64,000 bases of DNA from the NCBI GenBank assembly GCA_964619065.1, contig CAZUCC010000017.1, positions 9,678 to 73,677 on the forward strand, given 5' to 3'. The translations under genes were made by a program, and so were the position numbers. The notes below the pieces were generated by a model. The model had not been told where the DNA came from. It did not search any database and worked only from the letters and a program-made list of their open reading frames with translations. Shown in pieces: positions 51,255 to 61,700 of this stretch. The number at the start of each line of letters is the position of its first letter. Positions within the stretch are counted from its first letter, which is position 1. This DNA is from JANXUC01 sp964619065. GTDB taxonomy: Bacteria; Acidobacteriota; Terriglobia; Terriglobales; Acidobacteriaceae.

Positions 51255-54200
51255 CTAGAAGTAGAGCTTCAGCCCCAACTGCATTTCGCGCATGGACACG
51301 GCCAAACCACTAATCGTGCCGAACGAGCCGTCTCCAAGACCCGTATCGACACTGCCAAAATTCGGGTGATTGAATACGTTGAAGAATTCAGAGCGGAATT
51401 CCATTCGCATCCCTTCACGGACCGTTCCCAAGGGGAATTCCTTGAAGAGCGCCATGTTGACGACTCTCGTGCCAGGCTGGCGAGCGCCGCCATACGTTCT
51501 GGGAGCATTACCGAGAGCGAAGTCAGGTGTTGCAATCAAGACAGTATCCGAATTTGCAAAATAACTTGTCCCGTTGGCTCCGGCGCCGGAAGAGTGATTC
51601 ACTTTTAATGGTCCAGTTATTGTGGGTCTTTGCGTTCCATAGGTTGGTATGCTGCTGGAGCCGTTCGCCTGCGTGAGAATCACCGGCCGACCGTTGTCAA
51701 AGCGCCAGATGCCGTTCAACTGCCAGCCCCCGACAATCGTATTGAGGACCGGGTGCATATTCCCGCCAAAGTGCTTGCCTCGTCCGACAGGTAGCGAATA
51801 GGTGTAGCTGAATTGGAGGACTTGTGGGATATCGAACACAGAGAGCGATCTTTCAGAGCGTAAATCGTTCGGGTTCTGCACCGAAATGGTGCTCCCTTGG
51901 AACCCGCCACCCAGCCAGGAAATACTGTCGTCGGTAGCCGAGGCTCCATCAATCGATTTGGAGACCGCATAGGTTACCAGAAACTCCAAGCCATTTGAAA
52001 AACCTTTCTCTATCCGGAACTGTGCTGCATGGTAGATTGAGTTCGCTATCGGCGGAGAGTCGCCGGAAAAGCTGGTGAACTGCGGAAAGGGAACGTGAAA
52101 TTTATTAGTTGGATCTTTGAATTGAAGAATCTGGCTCTGCGAGAGGCTGCTTAAAGGGTCGGTAATGTATGGAGCAAGAGGGTTGTTAACGAGATTGAGA
52201 GCCAGGGCAGAGGGATCCGCAGCAGGGTCTCCTGCCAGGCGCGCCTTCTCATAGTCGGGCCCTAGGAAGTTCATGTCACGGAATCCGCCGAGATAAAGAT
52301 GGGTCCCCTTCTTACCAACGTAGTCGACTTGCGCCACGATCTTGGAAGGCAACTCTTTCTGCACGCCAAAACTCCACGCCTGTTCGTAAGGAACGTTGCG
52401 GCTGATGCTCAGGATTGGTCCTGTGGCTCCAAACCCTATGTCGTTCAGGACTCCCAGCGAGTTCCCAACACGTGGTTTGGGCCCAAGGTCCGGATAAGGG
52501 GCTTGGAAGGAGCGAAAAGGGTCGCTCATCCTCGAGCCCGGAAGAATATTGGCATTTTGAAAGGTTGAAATCCAAGACGTTTGCACATCATAGCCCTGGT
52601 AACCCCAGGGACCAGTCCCGGCAGCTCCCGAACGCGGCTGTGAGAAGTAGATGCCGTAGCCACCACGGATGACAAAGCCGAGTCCCGCCGAATAGGCAAA
52701 GCCGAACCGAGGTTGAAAGGCTTTGTAGAACGTATCGTAGTTGTAGCGGTCTTTGGAGCTGGTGAACACCTCGCCACCCTTAACCGGAAAATCAGGCAAA
52801 CCCGTAGCAGTTAGCGAATAGCTGATATTGGGATCCAGCCAGTTCATGCGATTGAAGCGTTCGGTGCGGGGCAGCGACAATTCATAGCGAAGTCCCAAGT
52901 TCACGGTCAGCTTGGGAGTCACGCGGAAATTGTCCTGAACAAAGCCTGCGAATTGGAAGCTTTGTGTAGCCACATCGTTCGGGACTTCATAGACGCAATC
53001 GGCAATGTTGTTGCAGACGCCATTGTTACTCCAGGCGATACCTGTGAGGAAACTCGCCATGGCATCACCGCCGTTGTTAGCCAAACTACAGTCAGTAGAT
53101 GGACCCGACGTGGAGGAAGTGGAAAAGCAATCGAATCCAAACGATCCACCAGGCCATCCGGGTTGAGTAAAGTTAATGCGGTGGAGACGCCCTTCGGCAC
53201 CAAACTTCAACTCGTGTTTACCTTTGACCCAGTCGATCGAGCCTAACAAGGTATGCGTTTCCTGTCCTTCCTTGATAATGCTGAAGGTTTGGTTTCCGAT
53301 GCTGTTCCCACCAGCGGTGCTGTACTGGTCTATATTGATGGATGGGTACTGTTTGTGCCCGGAGAGATCCATGTAGGAAGGGAATCCCAGGTCGGTCACG
53401 GGATCTAAGTTTGGGAAGTCTCCTGTAATGCCTTGCTCGAAAGTCGAGCCTCGGGTTACACCGTAGGACACATTCAGGATCAGAGTGGGAGTGAAGGTTT
53501 GTGTGTAGTTGCCAGCAAACAAGTAGGACCGGTCGTTGACCGGGCCTCCCGTGCAGGGATCCGCCGCATTGGGGAAGCAGTTGAAGCTATGGCCGTGGTG
53601 CCAGAACTTAGCAAACTTGGCACTCAGCAACTTGCTGGGACTGAACTGGTGATCGATTTTAATATCAAAGGCATTTTGAGAATTTTTGTTCGTACCAGAT
53701 GCGAAGAAATTTCTGAGTAGAGTCCCGTTGGAGAGATTCGGCTGAGGAAAAAGCTGCATCAGCTTAGCTGCAACCGGGTCGATCAAGTTGCCAGCGCCGG
53801 TGTTGGGAACATTGAAAGGAGTGCCGGCCAAGGTTCCGCTGCCTGGACTCGTGTAGGTTGCCAAATTGTTGAAAGGAATAGCTGAGCGGCCGGTCGCAAA
53901 CCCACCTCCATCGCTGCCCGTGTAGGGATCATAAATCTGGCCAGAGACGTCTGAGCAGTTGCCGCCAGCGTCGAAGGTGAAGCCCTTCGAGGTACACAAC
54001 TCACCAAAATCCCCACCTCGTTCCGCTGCGGTGGGCACTCCTATAAAGTGGCTGCCAAATTGTTGGAACCTTCCCCCTTCGTAATCGAAGAAGAAGAAAG
54101 TCTTGTTTTTGATAATGGGACCACCAATGGTTCCACCAAAATCGTTCTCGTGATGAACGGGCCGAGTGCCACCCGACTGCTTGTTGAACCAATCGTTGGC

Positions 54201-55052
54201 GTCAAATGCTGTGTTGCGGAGAAACTCGTAGAGACTACCGTGAAAGTGATTCGTTCCAGAACGGGTAATCACATTAATCAGAGTCGCCCCGGTGAAACCG
54301 TACTCGGCGCTAAAATTTGACTGTTGTACTTTGAATTCTTCCACGGCATCGACCGATGGAGTGTACGTTGGGGCCAGAATTCCGCTGTTCTGCTCAAAAT
54401 TGGTACTGGAGACACCGTCCAGCAAGACATCTGCCGTGGCATTGCGACTGCCATTGGAGGTGAAGTTGTTGGCCATACATCCGCGGCAGTCGTTATCGAC
54501 TTCCGTGATGCCAGGCGTGAGGTAAGCCAAATCGAGAACGCTACGGCCGACCAGAGGTAGATCATTGATGAATTTGCGGTCGACAACTTGGCCTGTGACC
54601 GCGTCTTGTGTCTGAAGTTGGATGCCAGAGGTTTGTACTTCTACGGAAATCTGGGCAGCGCCGATCGCCAGGGAAAAATCTACAGAAAGATTGGTATTGA
54701 CCGCGACCTCGATGCCGTCTTTCTTCTGCCCCTGGAAGTTGGCGGCTTCGGCAGTCACGTCGTACTTTCCTGGCGGGAGTTGCCGCACCAGGTAGTGGCC
54801 TTGTGAATCCGTCACAGCGTTGAATACAAAACCTTTTTCGGTATCCACGACCGTCACTTTCGCGCCGATGATCACGGCCCCCGAGGGATCCTTGACGGTC
54901 CCGGAAATCGAGCCGGTATAGAGTTGGCTGGTGGCTAGAGACGTGAGCAAGAAAAGGGCCGAGAACAATAGCCAAGCGCAGCGCGCTCTGCTGTTTGCCC
55001 AGAGTGTTACCGTGTGGGACTGCCGCTCCAGCACCAATCGTGCATCTGCCAT
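51255..55052 (-). CDS. Oar-type TonB-dependent receptor (1265 residues)
   Basis: Signal peptide (ARCAWLLFSALFLLTSLATSQ), carboxypeptidase-regulatory-like domain (about 45-130; GSISGTVKDPSGAVIIGAKV), plug with VDRKFINDLPLVGRSVLDL and TSNGSRNATADVLLDGVS, then a barrel of about 1000 residues ending GLKLYF. The plug and the FKVQQSNFSAEYG and LINVITRSGTNHFHGSLYE segments are characteristic of Oar-like receptors of Acidobacteria. A strong GGAGG site precedes the ATG at 55052. Its promoter shares an inverted-repeat operator with that of the receptor gene at 58733-61909, so both are likely co-regulated. Substrate unknown; the adjacent glycosidases suggest a glycan. Confidence 0.92.
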   Translation of the reverse strand: MADARLVLERQSHTVTLWANSRARCAWLLFSALFLLTSLATSQLYTGSISGTVKDPSGAVIIGAKVTVVDTEKGFVFNAVTDSQGHYLVRQLPPGKYDVTAEAANFQGQKKDGIEVAVNTNLSVDFSLAIGAAQISVEVQTSGIQLQTQDAVTGQVVDRKFINDLPLVGRSVLDLAYLTPGITEVDNDCRGCMANNFTSNGSRNATADVLLDGVSSTNFEQNSGILAPTYTPSVDAVEEFKVQQSNFSAEYGFTGATLINVITRSGTNHFHGSLYEFLRNTAFDANDWFNKQSGGTRPVHHENDFGGTIGGPIIKNKTFFFFDYEGGRFQQFGSHFIGVPTAAERGGDFGELCTSKGFTFDAGGNCSDVSGQIYDPYTGSDGGGFATGRSAIPFNNLATYTSPGSGTLAGTPFNVPNTGAGNLIDPVAAKLMQLFPQPNLSNGTLLRNFFASGTNKNSQNAFDIKIDHQFSPSKLLSAKFAKFWHHGHSFNCFPNAADPCTGGPVNDRSYLFAGNYTQTFTPTLILNVSYGVTRGSTFEQGITGDFPNLDPVTDLGFPSYMDLSGHKQYPSINIDQYSTAGGNSIGNQTFSIIKEGQETHTLLGSIDWVKGKHELKFGAEGRLHRINFTQPGWPGGSFGFDCFSTSSTSGPSTDCSLANNGGDAMASFLTGIAWSNNGVCNNIADCVYEVPNDVATQSFQFAGFVQDNFRVTPKLTVNLGLRYELSLPRTERFNRMNWLDPNISYSLTATGLPDFPVKGGEVFTSSKDRYNYDTFYKAFQPRFGFAYSAGLGFVIRGGYGIYFSQPRSGAAGTGPWGYQGYDVQTSWISTFQNANILPGSRMSDPFRSFQAPYPDLGPKPRVGNSLGVLNDIGFGATGPILSISRNVPYEQAWSFGVQKELPSKIVAQVDYVGKKGTHLYLGGFRDMNFLGPDYEKARLAGDPAADPSALALNLVNNPLAPYITDPLSSLSQSQILQFKDPTNKFHVPFPQFTSFSGDSPPIANSIYHAAQFRIEKGFSNGLEFLVTYAVSKSIDGASATDDSISWLGGGFQGSTISVQNPNDLRSERSLSVFDIPQVLQFSYTYSLPVGRGKHFGGNMHPVLNTIVGGWQLNGIWRFDNGRPVILTQANGSSSIPTYGTQRPTITGPLKVNHSSGAGANGTSYFANSDTVLIATPDFALGNAPRTYGGARQPGTRVVNMALFKEFPLGTVREGMRMEFRSEFFNVFNHPNFGSVDTGLGDGSFGTISGLAVSMREMQLGLKLYF

Positions 55053-55151
55053 GACGTTCCTCCACCCTTCGTTAATCGTCTTGCCGCGGAACTGACTTGA
55101 ATGCTCAAATTTGGGACTGCCGGACGCTGCGATGCGGCGTCGATCATTAAA

Positions 55152-55226
55152 GTTTTATTAAAACCTTTTACTACTTCCAACCGAGAGGCTGTCAAGCAAA
55201 ATATGGGCGGGTTTCACACAGTGAAA
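55152..55226 (-). promoter_or_regulatory. Conserved receptor promoter module, copy A
   Basis: On the minus strand: the perfect palindrome TTTCAC-TGT-GTGAAA (55226-55212), 16 bases, TTGACA (55195-55190), then GTTTTAATAAAAC (55164-55152), itself a perfect palindrome. The first two elements have identical spacing in copy B at 62005-62066, where TTTCATTGTGTGAAA precedes TTGACA. The rest of the two promoters is not conserved, pointing to a shared regulator. Confidence 0.7.
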
Positions 55227-55234
55227 AGAGCTTA

Positions 55235-56941
55235 TCACTTTTGCTGTGGTTCAACGATTTCCTCAATTTTGTGATATTGCCCAACTTTCAGATTCGAGAG
55301 CCGTTGCACGCTGCCGCTGGGCCATGAAATTTCCACATTCACGGGATTATCAGATGAAATCGTTGTCGTTCCCAAGCCGACGGTCACGCGTCTGTCGTGA
55401 GCCGACAGATAGCTCGAGCCTCCTGTAACCCATCTCACCCGCCGAGCGCGACCTGAAGTGACAGTGATCCTGGCTCCGATTGCGTCGCGGTTGCTGGTTG
55501 TGCCCTGGAGTTCGAATCCGATCCAGGCATTTTGCTGCCCCACGTTGTTCTCCAGCAGCACGGGGGCGGCATTGAGGCAAGTCATGGCAACGTCGAGATC
55601 GCCGTCATTGTCGATGTCGCCGACGGCGAGTCCACGACCGAGGCAAGCAGAACTGAAAGCTGGCCCGGCGCTATCGCGCATGTTCTGGAAAATCCCATTC
55701 AAGGTGTTGCGCAGCAAGAGCGGAGGCTGTTTGTACTTCACATCGGCGCGTGTGCTCTCGATAACTTCGTTGATGTGCCCATTGGCAAACAGGAGATCGA
55801 GATTTCCGTCATTGTCGTAGTCGAGGAATTTCGCTCCCCAACCGACGTAGGACTTGGTCAAAGCGGCAAGATGAGAAGCTACGGTTCGATCCTCGTATCG
55901 GGCGGATTTGGAGCCTACAAGAAGCGAGTGGTACTGGTCGTTGAAATTGGTCACGACAAAGTCGGGCATGCCGTCCCCATTACTATCTCCAGCATCTACT
56001 CCCATCCCCGATTTGGCAATACCGTTTTCGTCATAGGCAACCTCCGCGTCAACAGCGACATCTTCGAAAGTTCCGTTGTGCTTGTTGAGGAGAAGCAGAT
56101 TGGGCGAGGCATCCCGAGCGATGAACAGATCGGTCCAGCCGTCGCCGTTTATGTCGATGGCAACAACGCCCAAGGCTCGGCCGACAAGTTTGTCGAAACC
56201 CGAGGCCGTGCTGACGTCCGTAAAAGTGCCGTCATGATTATTGTGATAGAGAGTGAGCGGCATCCCCTGATAAGCCAATTGCTCACAATAGGTGCGCATG
56301 CCATTCACTTCACATTTTTTTGGGTTCTCAAATGAAAAACGCACATAGTTGGTGACAACCAGATCGAGGTAGCCGTCGCGATCGTAGTCGAACCACGCTG
56401 CGCTGGCAGCCCATCTGCCGGAATTCTTCAGTCCAGCTTTCTCGGTGACATTGGTGAAAGTTCCGTTTCCGTTGTTATGGAAGAGCGCACAAGAAGGGAA
56501 TCCAGTGATGAATAGGTCGGGGTGGCCGTCGTTGTCGTAATCTGCGACAGTGACGCCCATGCCGTAGAAATCAAGCCGATCGATCCCCGCTTTTGTGGTG
56601 ACCTCTTCGAATTTCCCGTTGCCAAGATTGCGATAAAGCGCGTTGCGCACTGGGACCGGGCTTTTGCCGCGTGGCGTTTCGCCGCCATTCACGAAAAAAA
56701 TGTCTTGTTGTCCGTCGCCATCGAAATCGAGGAAAGCGACTCCTCCCCCCATGGTTTCAATGAGAAAGCGGTCCGGAGATTCACCACTGAAGTGCCCCCA
56801 AGTGATGCCTGCTTCCTTCGTGATGTCCGTGAAAATAGGCTTTGTACCGGGCGCAGGCAATTCGACGGCGTGGGCGGAGGACAGCAGCAGAGTTGTGCCC
56901 AACAGAATGATCCCGCAACGACGGCCTGAGTTTTTGATCAT
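55235..56941 (-). CDS. CRTAC1-family secreted protein (FG-GAP repeats plus ASPIC/UnbV)
   Basis: From ATG 56941 the protein has 568 residues and a proper signal peptide (CGIILLGTTLLLSSAHA); longer frames add 48 residues of read-through over the upstream gene. Seven FG-GAP/VCBS-type calcium loops are seen (FDGDGQQD, YDNDGHPD, YDRDGYLD, INGDGWTD, SNGDGMPD, YDNDGNLD, IDNDGDLD), building a seven-bladed propeller. The C terminus (about 480-560) is an ASPIC/UnbV domain, DAIGARITVTSGRARRVRWV. Such proteins are common in Acidobacteria and act at the cell surface, with unknown ligand. It starts seven bases after the TPR gene, as one operon. Confidence 0.88.
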   Translation of the reverse strand: MIKNSGRRCGIILLGTTLLLSSAHAVELPAPGTKPIFTDITKEAGITWGHFSGESPDRFLIETMGGGVAFLDFDGDGQQDIFFVNGGETPRGKSPVPVRNALYRNLGNGKFEEVTTKAGIDRLDFYGMGVTVADYDNDGHPDLFITGFPSCALFHNNGNGTFTNVTEKAGLKNSGRWAASAAWFDYDRDGYLDLVVTNYVRFSFENPKKCEVNGMRTYCEQLAYQGMPLTLYHNNHDGTFTDVSTASGFDKLVGRALGVVAIDINGDGWTDLFIARDASPNLLLLNKHNGTFEDVAVDAEVAYDENGIAKSGMGVDAGDSNGDGMPDFVVTNFNDQYHSLLVGSKSARYEDRTVASHLAALTKSYVGWGAKFLDYDNDGNLDLLFANGHINEVIESTRADVKYKQPPLLLRNTLNGIFQNMRDSAGPAFSSACLGRGLAVGDIDNDGDLDVAMTCLNAAPVLLENNVGQQNAWIGFELQGTTSNRDAIGARITVTSGRARRVRWVTGGSSYLSAHDRRVTVGLGTTTISSDNPVNVEISWPSGSVQRLSNLKVGQYHKIEEIVEPQQK

Positions 56942-56948
56942 GCTCAGC

Positions 56949-58553
56949 TTACTCTCGAGAATCGGCATTCGCCGGCTGCGGACTGTTGGTTTGGGAGTCT
57001 GTGCTCTTAAGGTTTTCGTAGAGCTCCATTTCGTGCGCGGCTTCTTGTTGGCGACCGAGGCGCCGATAGGCTCGAGCAAGCGCAAAATGCGCCGGTGCGC
57101 TTCGCGCGTCCAGCGCGACCGCTTGCTCGAGATGTTGCTGAGCCTCCATGATGTGGTCTTTCTGCAAGGCGAGATTTCCTAATTGATAATGTGCTCCTGA
57201 CAGTGATGGATCGAGCTGCAGGGCCGAACGCAGGAACTGCTCGGCTCGCTTTTCGGCCGTAGCGTCGCCAGTTTCCGATTGCTTTAGCAGCATGACGGCA
57301 TACTGTGTTTTGAAACGCGCATCTTTAGGAAATTTCCTGATTCCAGCCTCAAAGCGAGTGCTTGCGTCTTTGCTCAGGCCCGCGGCGAACTGAGCCTGCG
57401 CTAGTCCGAGAATTCCGTCGGGCCTTGAAGAATCCAGATGCACTGCTTGAGTGTAGGAGCGAATGGCATCTGTAAATTGCCCCATTCCCGCTTCCACCAA
57501 ACCCTGCAATTCAAAGGCAGACGCTGAGTGAGGGAAAGCTTCCGTGGTTTGCTTGGTGCTTTTCAAGGCAGAAGGAAGCGAATGCTGGGCGAGGAGAATC
57601 TTGCTCCGGTCGAGGTAATTCGCCTCTTCACCTGGAGCGAGCTGGATAGCTTGTTCGAGCGCTTGCACAGCTTCCGTTGGTTTGGCTTGCTTGTGATAAC
57701 ACCAGCCCAACAAGTTGAAGATTGCGGCAGTCTTGCTTCCTGATGCAATCAATTTTTCAAGAATGCTCTGGCTTTGATCGAAGTGACCTGCATGATATTC
57801 GACTAGCGCCAGCGTGTAGTCGAGCTGAGATGGATCGGGGAACGCTGGCCGGATCGAGGCAAGCAGCTCTTCTGCGGTTGGGTAATCCTGCATTTCATCG
57901 GCGATCTGCGCGCCCAGGAAGACGGCTTGCGGCCCAACCGGGTGTACCGCCAATTGCGCTAACGTGGCGCGAGCTTTTTCTGTTTGTCGTAGATGATAGT
58001 ACGACCGTGCCAGGGCAGCAATGGATTCTGGCTGTTTCTGGACTTCGTCTGGCACCAATCCGAGCATTCTGGCGGCGGTCGCAAAATCTCCCATGTTTTC
58101 GGAGACCATGCCCATCAACAGTTCCGCCCCTTTGTCATTCGGCCTCTGTTTCAAGATGATTTGAAGATTTTCTTTGGCCTCGCGATAGCGGTGGAGTTGC
58201 CAGAGATTTGCTGCAAGGTAGCGTCGCGTGGTCAGATCGTTGGGACGAAGCTGCAATGCCTTCCTGAATATTTCCGAAGACTCCTCAAGCTTCTTTTGCA
58301 GCGCCAGGATCGTTCCTAGAGTGGAGAGCACCTCTGGATCGGCAGGGGCGAGCTTGTCGGCCTGACGCAGCTCGGCTTCTGCGCTATCGAGTTTTCCTTC
58401 GCGAGCAAGCTCCGCGCCGCGCTCGGCGTGAGCTGCTGCTTTGGTGCGCTGGTCTGGAAAAAAAGCCGCAGCTTGGACACAACGGGTTGTGTATGCGCCA
58501 ACGAATGCGGCGAGGAGGCAGCAACGGACGGCAACCTTACGTTGAAACCGCAT
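56949..58553 (-). CDS. Exported TPR-repeat protein
   Basis: A 534-residue protein with a signal peptide (VRCCLLAAFVGAYTTRCVQAAA) and from residue 40 to 510 a continuous array of about twelve tetratricopeptide repeats, for example LAREGKLDSAEAELRQADKL and LATLGTIL-like helices with the A-x(3)-A-x(6)-P spacing. TPR solenoids bind other proteins. It is co-transcribed with the CRTAC1 protein gene, seven bases downstream, a pairing often found in this phylum, so the two probably form a surface complex. No enzyme domain is present. The tail is polar and probably disordered. Confidence 0.88.
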   Translation of the reverse strand: MRFQRKVAVRCCLLAAFVGAYTTRCVQAAAFFPDQRTKAAAHAERGAELAREGKLDSAEAELRQADKLAPADPEVLSTLGTILALQKKLEESSEIFRKALQLRPNDLTTRRYLAANLWQLHRYREAKENLQIILKQRPNDKGAELLMGMVSENMGDFATAARMLGLVPDEVQKQPESIAALARSYYHLRQTEKARATLAQLAVHPVGPQAVFLGAQIADEMQDYPTAEELLASIRPAFPDPSQLDYTLALVEYHAGHFDQSQSILEKLIASGSKTAAIFNLLGWCYHKQAKPTEAVQALEQAIQLAPGEEANYLDRSKILLAQHSLPSALKSTKQTTEAFPHSASAFELQGLVEAGMGQFTDAIRSYTQAVHLDSSRPDGILGLAQAQFAAGLSKDASTRFEAGIRKFPKDARFKTQYAVMLLKQSETGDATAEKRAEQFLRSALQLDPSLSGAHYQLGNLALQKDHIMEAQQHLEQAVALDARSAPAHFALARAYRRLGRQQEAAHEMELYENLKSTDSQTNSPQPANADSRE

Positions 58554-58668
58554 GCGAACGGATACTGTCGGGGCTCCCTGCGTATTCTAGCGTTCGCCGT
58601 TGCCGCGGGGGAAGACGATTCTCTTCATTAGGTGGAGAAAAGAGCTACGTAGTGCTTCATCGAGCAGG

Positions 58669-58699
58669 CGAGGCCGGCAAGGTTAAGAGCCCGGCCTCG
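58669..58699. terminator. Inverted repeat after the third TonB receptor gene
   Basis: CGAGGCCGG (58669-58677) and CCGGCCTCG (58691-58699), 9 perfect pairs around a 13-base loop, 34 bases downstream of the receptor stop on the minus strand. No T-tract. Confidence 0.5.
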
Positions 58700-58732
58700 T
58701 CCAGAGCCCGCACATCAGCATCGATGTTCTAT

Positions 58733-61700
58733 CTAGAACAAAATTTTTACGGCCACCTGCATTTGACGGTTGAAGGTTGATGTTGAAGTGATTAATCCGA
58801 AGTCGGACTCAGGATTTGTAAAGTCGGTGTTGGTGGAGCCCGGGTTGCTAAACGATGGATGATTGAACAGGTTGAACGCTTCCAGGCGGAGTTGCAGCTT
58901 TACCCGTTCGCCGACAGGAAGGTTTTTGAAAACTGACGCATCGACGTTAACAAGGTCCGGACCACGCAGGGTGTTGCGGCCCAGATTTCCAAAAGTGAAG
59001 TCCGCGGGCGTCGCGTAAGCGGCAGTGCCGATGCAGTTCGAAAGGTGGCCGCCTCCGCAATTGGAGTGCTCCGAGCCAATTTTGTCCGGCCGTTGATTGG
59101 CGCGACCACTCTGTGCGATGTCATCCGCAAGATTGATCGAAAAGGGCAGACCCGACTGAGCCCTGAAAATACTGCTGAACTGCCAGCCTCCCAGAACATA
59201 CTTGGCCAGCAGTCCGTTGGAGGATTTCAAGAACGGCAACTCATAGTCAAGGCTGCCTACGAATCTGTGGCGTAGATCCCAGTTACTGTTGCCATAATCG
59301 GCGTGCCAGTTATAGGCGTTCTGGGGAGCGCCGCCGTCGTTGGAATCGCTGGTGACATCGAGCGTGTGGGACCAGGTGTAAGAAAACAGCCCTGTGAATC
59401 CTTTTGTGAGCCGCTGGCGCAATACAAAACTCACACCTTCATAGTTGGCGATTTCGTCGTTCTGAATGGTGCGGATACGCTTGAAGTTTTGATTGGGTCT
59501 ATTGGCGTCAACACCACCAGGCAAGGCTCCGGGAGTTATGGGCTGGTTGTTGAAATAGCTGCGATCCAGATGCAAGCTATGCGAGCCAAGATACTGCATC
59601 TCGAAGCCTGCGTTGTGCCAGAGGCCGCGCTCTACACCTAAGCTCCACTGGTACATGCTCTGCGTGGGTAAGTATGGATTGATGGTAAAAGCATTGATTT
59701 TTCCACTTCCAGGACCTGTGGACGGAATCGGGTTGGCAAGCGAAAACGTTGGATTGACCGGGTCGTTACTGTAGCTGGCGATGGTGCTATAGGGAGGGTT
59801 GGTGATGGTCAGCGTATAGGTGTTCAACTGATTCGCGTTATAGAAGATGCCACCGCCGCCGCGGACGACCCAACTGCCTACAGGACGGTATGCAAAGCCC
59901 AAGCGCGGGGCAAAGTCCTTATGGGTCGGGTTGTTGAATGGAATCGATTGAGGAATAGTCGTTGGAATAAAGAAAGTCTGTGTCGGATCGAGGATGCGGC
60001 CGTTCCCTGTGGCAGAGTAGGGAACCGTGGGCAGTTCATAGCGCAAACCATAGGTCAGAGTAAGTTTCGGGTTGACTTGCCACTTGTCCTGCACAAAAAA
60101 ACCATCGCGATACTCTTTCGCTCCTCCCGGGAAAAGAGCTCCGGGAGTTGTATCCGAGTCCGGCAAGCCCAGAAGAAAGTCCGCAGCACCGTTACCGGTG
60201 TACTGCCCGGAGAAATCAAAGATTCCTCTAGGGGCATTGTTAGCGGTACGCAGAGTGATCAGCTTGCGTATTTCAACTCCGGCCGAAAGAGTATGTGATC
60301 CGTGAGTCCAATTGAGCACATCGGTTGCTTGCCACGTGGTATCCGTCTGGTACCAGTTGGAACTCGGCATGAAATCTCCACCGATGGAAAAGTATCCCGC
60401 AATGTCCATTTCCGGTAAGCCGGAGTTGGCCAGATCGCTGGTGAATCCAGGTATGCCAAGATTCGTCCCTGCGTCCGCCAGGGCCGCAGTGTGAAAAAGA
60501 TTCACGGAATCGATGTTGGTGTGCTGCCGTCCAAAACGAAGATCATTGACTAGGGAAGGCCGAATTATTTGCGTCCACCCAATGGCAAAGTTGAGATCCT
60601 TGACCGGCTGGTTGTACCCGTTGAACGGATTCAAGGCGCCGTTGAGTAAACTTGCGTTCTGGTAGGCAAAACGGAAGAAAAGCCAAGTTTTGTCCCCAAA
60701 ACTCTGGTCGATACGATCAATCGTTTGGTTACCGGTATTGCCATTGGCGGAGGAACCGGCGTAGTTTCCGCCCGTTCCAGGAAGGTTAGCGAGAGGCATG
60801 TACGCCAAGGCTGCCAAGGCCTGCGACGAAAGGCGGTTTGTTGGAATTACATTGCCTGGGAATGGCGCGTGAGTCGTGGGATCGATTATGGGGCTACTCA
60901 AGTCGGAAAAGTCGCCGGTGCGTTCTATATCGGTAAGGGTAACCCCCTGGGCAGCGTTGGACTGCTTGTTGCGCAAGCCCTCGTAAGAGGCCATGAAGAA
61001 CGTGCGATTGCGTCCGTTATACAGCTTCGGAAAAACGACAGGACCGCCGACTTCGAATCCAAACTGGTTCTGGCGCAGGGGGGCCTGAGGGCCTCCCGCA
61101 TTGTCAAAATAGTTGCGTGCATCCAGGTAATTATTTCGCAAAAATTCAAACACACTGCCATGCAAGCTATTCGTGCCGCTCTTGGTTGCAGCGTTGATCT
61201 GCACGCCTAAATAGCCGCCGTACTGCGCGGGATAAGTGCCCGTTTGGACCTGCACTTCCTGGATGGCATCCACGTTCGGATGGAATGTCGCTTCCGTGAT
61301 CAAGTTGCTCATGATGCTGATGCCGTCGAGCGATAGTCCATTCTGAATCTCGCGCGTGCCGGCCCCGATGAATCCTTCGCCCCCACCCGGATTGTCCGAG
61401 GGCGCTTTCAACCCTGAGATCACGGTTGGCGTTATGGTCGCTAGTTGAAGCACATCGCGCCCATTCAGCGGAAGATCGTGGGTCTGCTCCGTCCCGATGT
61501 TCTCGCTCAAGGTGGCATCGTCCGTTGCTATGGGAGGCAAGGCTATGGAGACTTCGATCGTCTGGTCCACCTGTCCGACTTTCATGGCAAGATCCGCGCG
61601 CACCATTTGGTTCGTCGCTATGATGACGCCCGTCTTCGTGAGCGTCTCGAAGCCATCCTTCTTAGCCGTGACTGTGTACGTTCCTGGCTTGACGAATGGG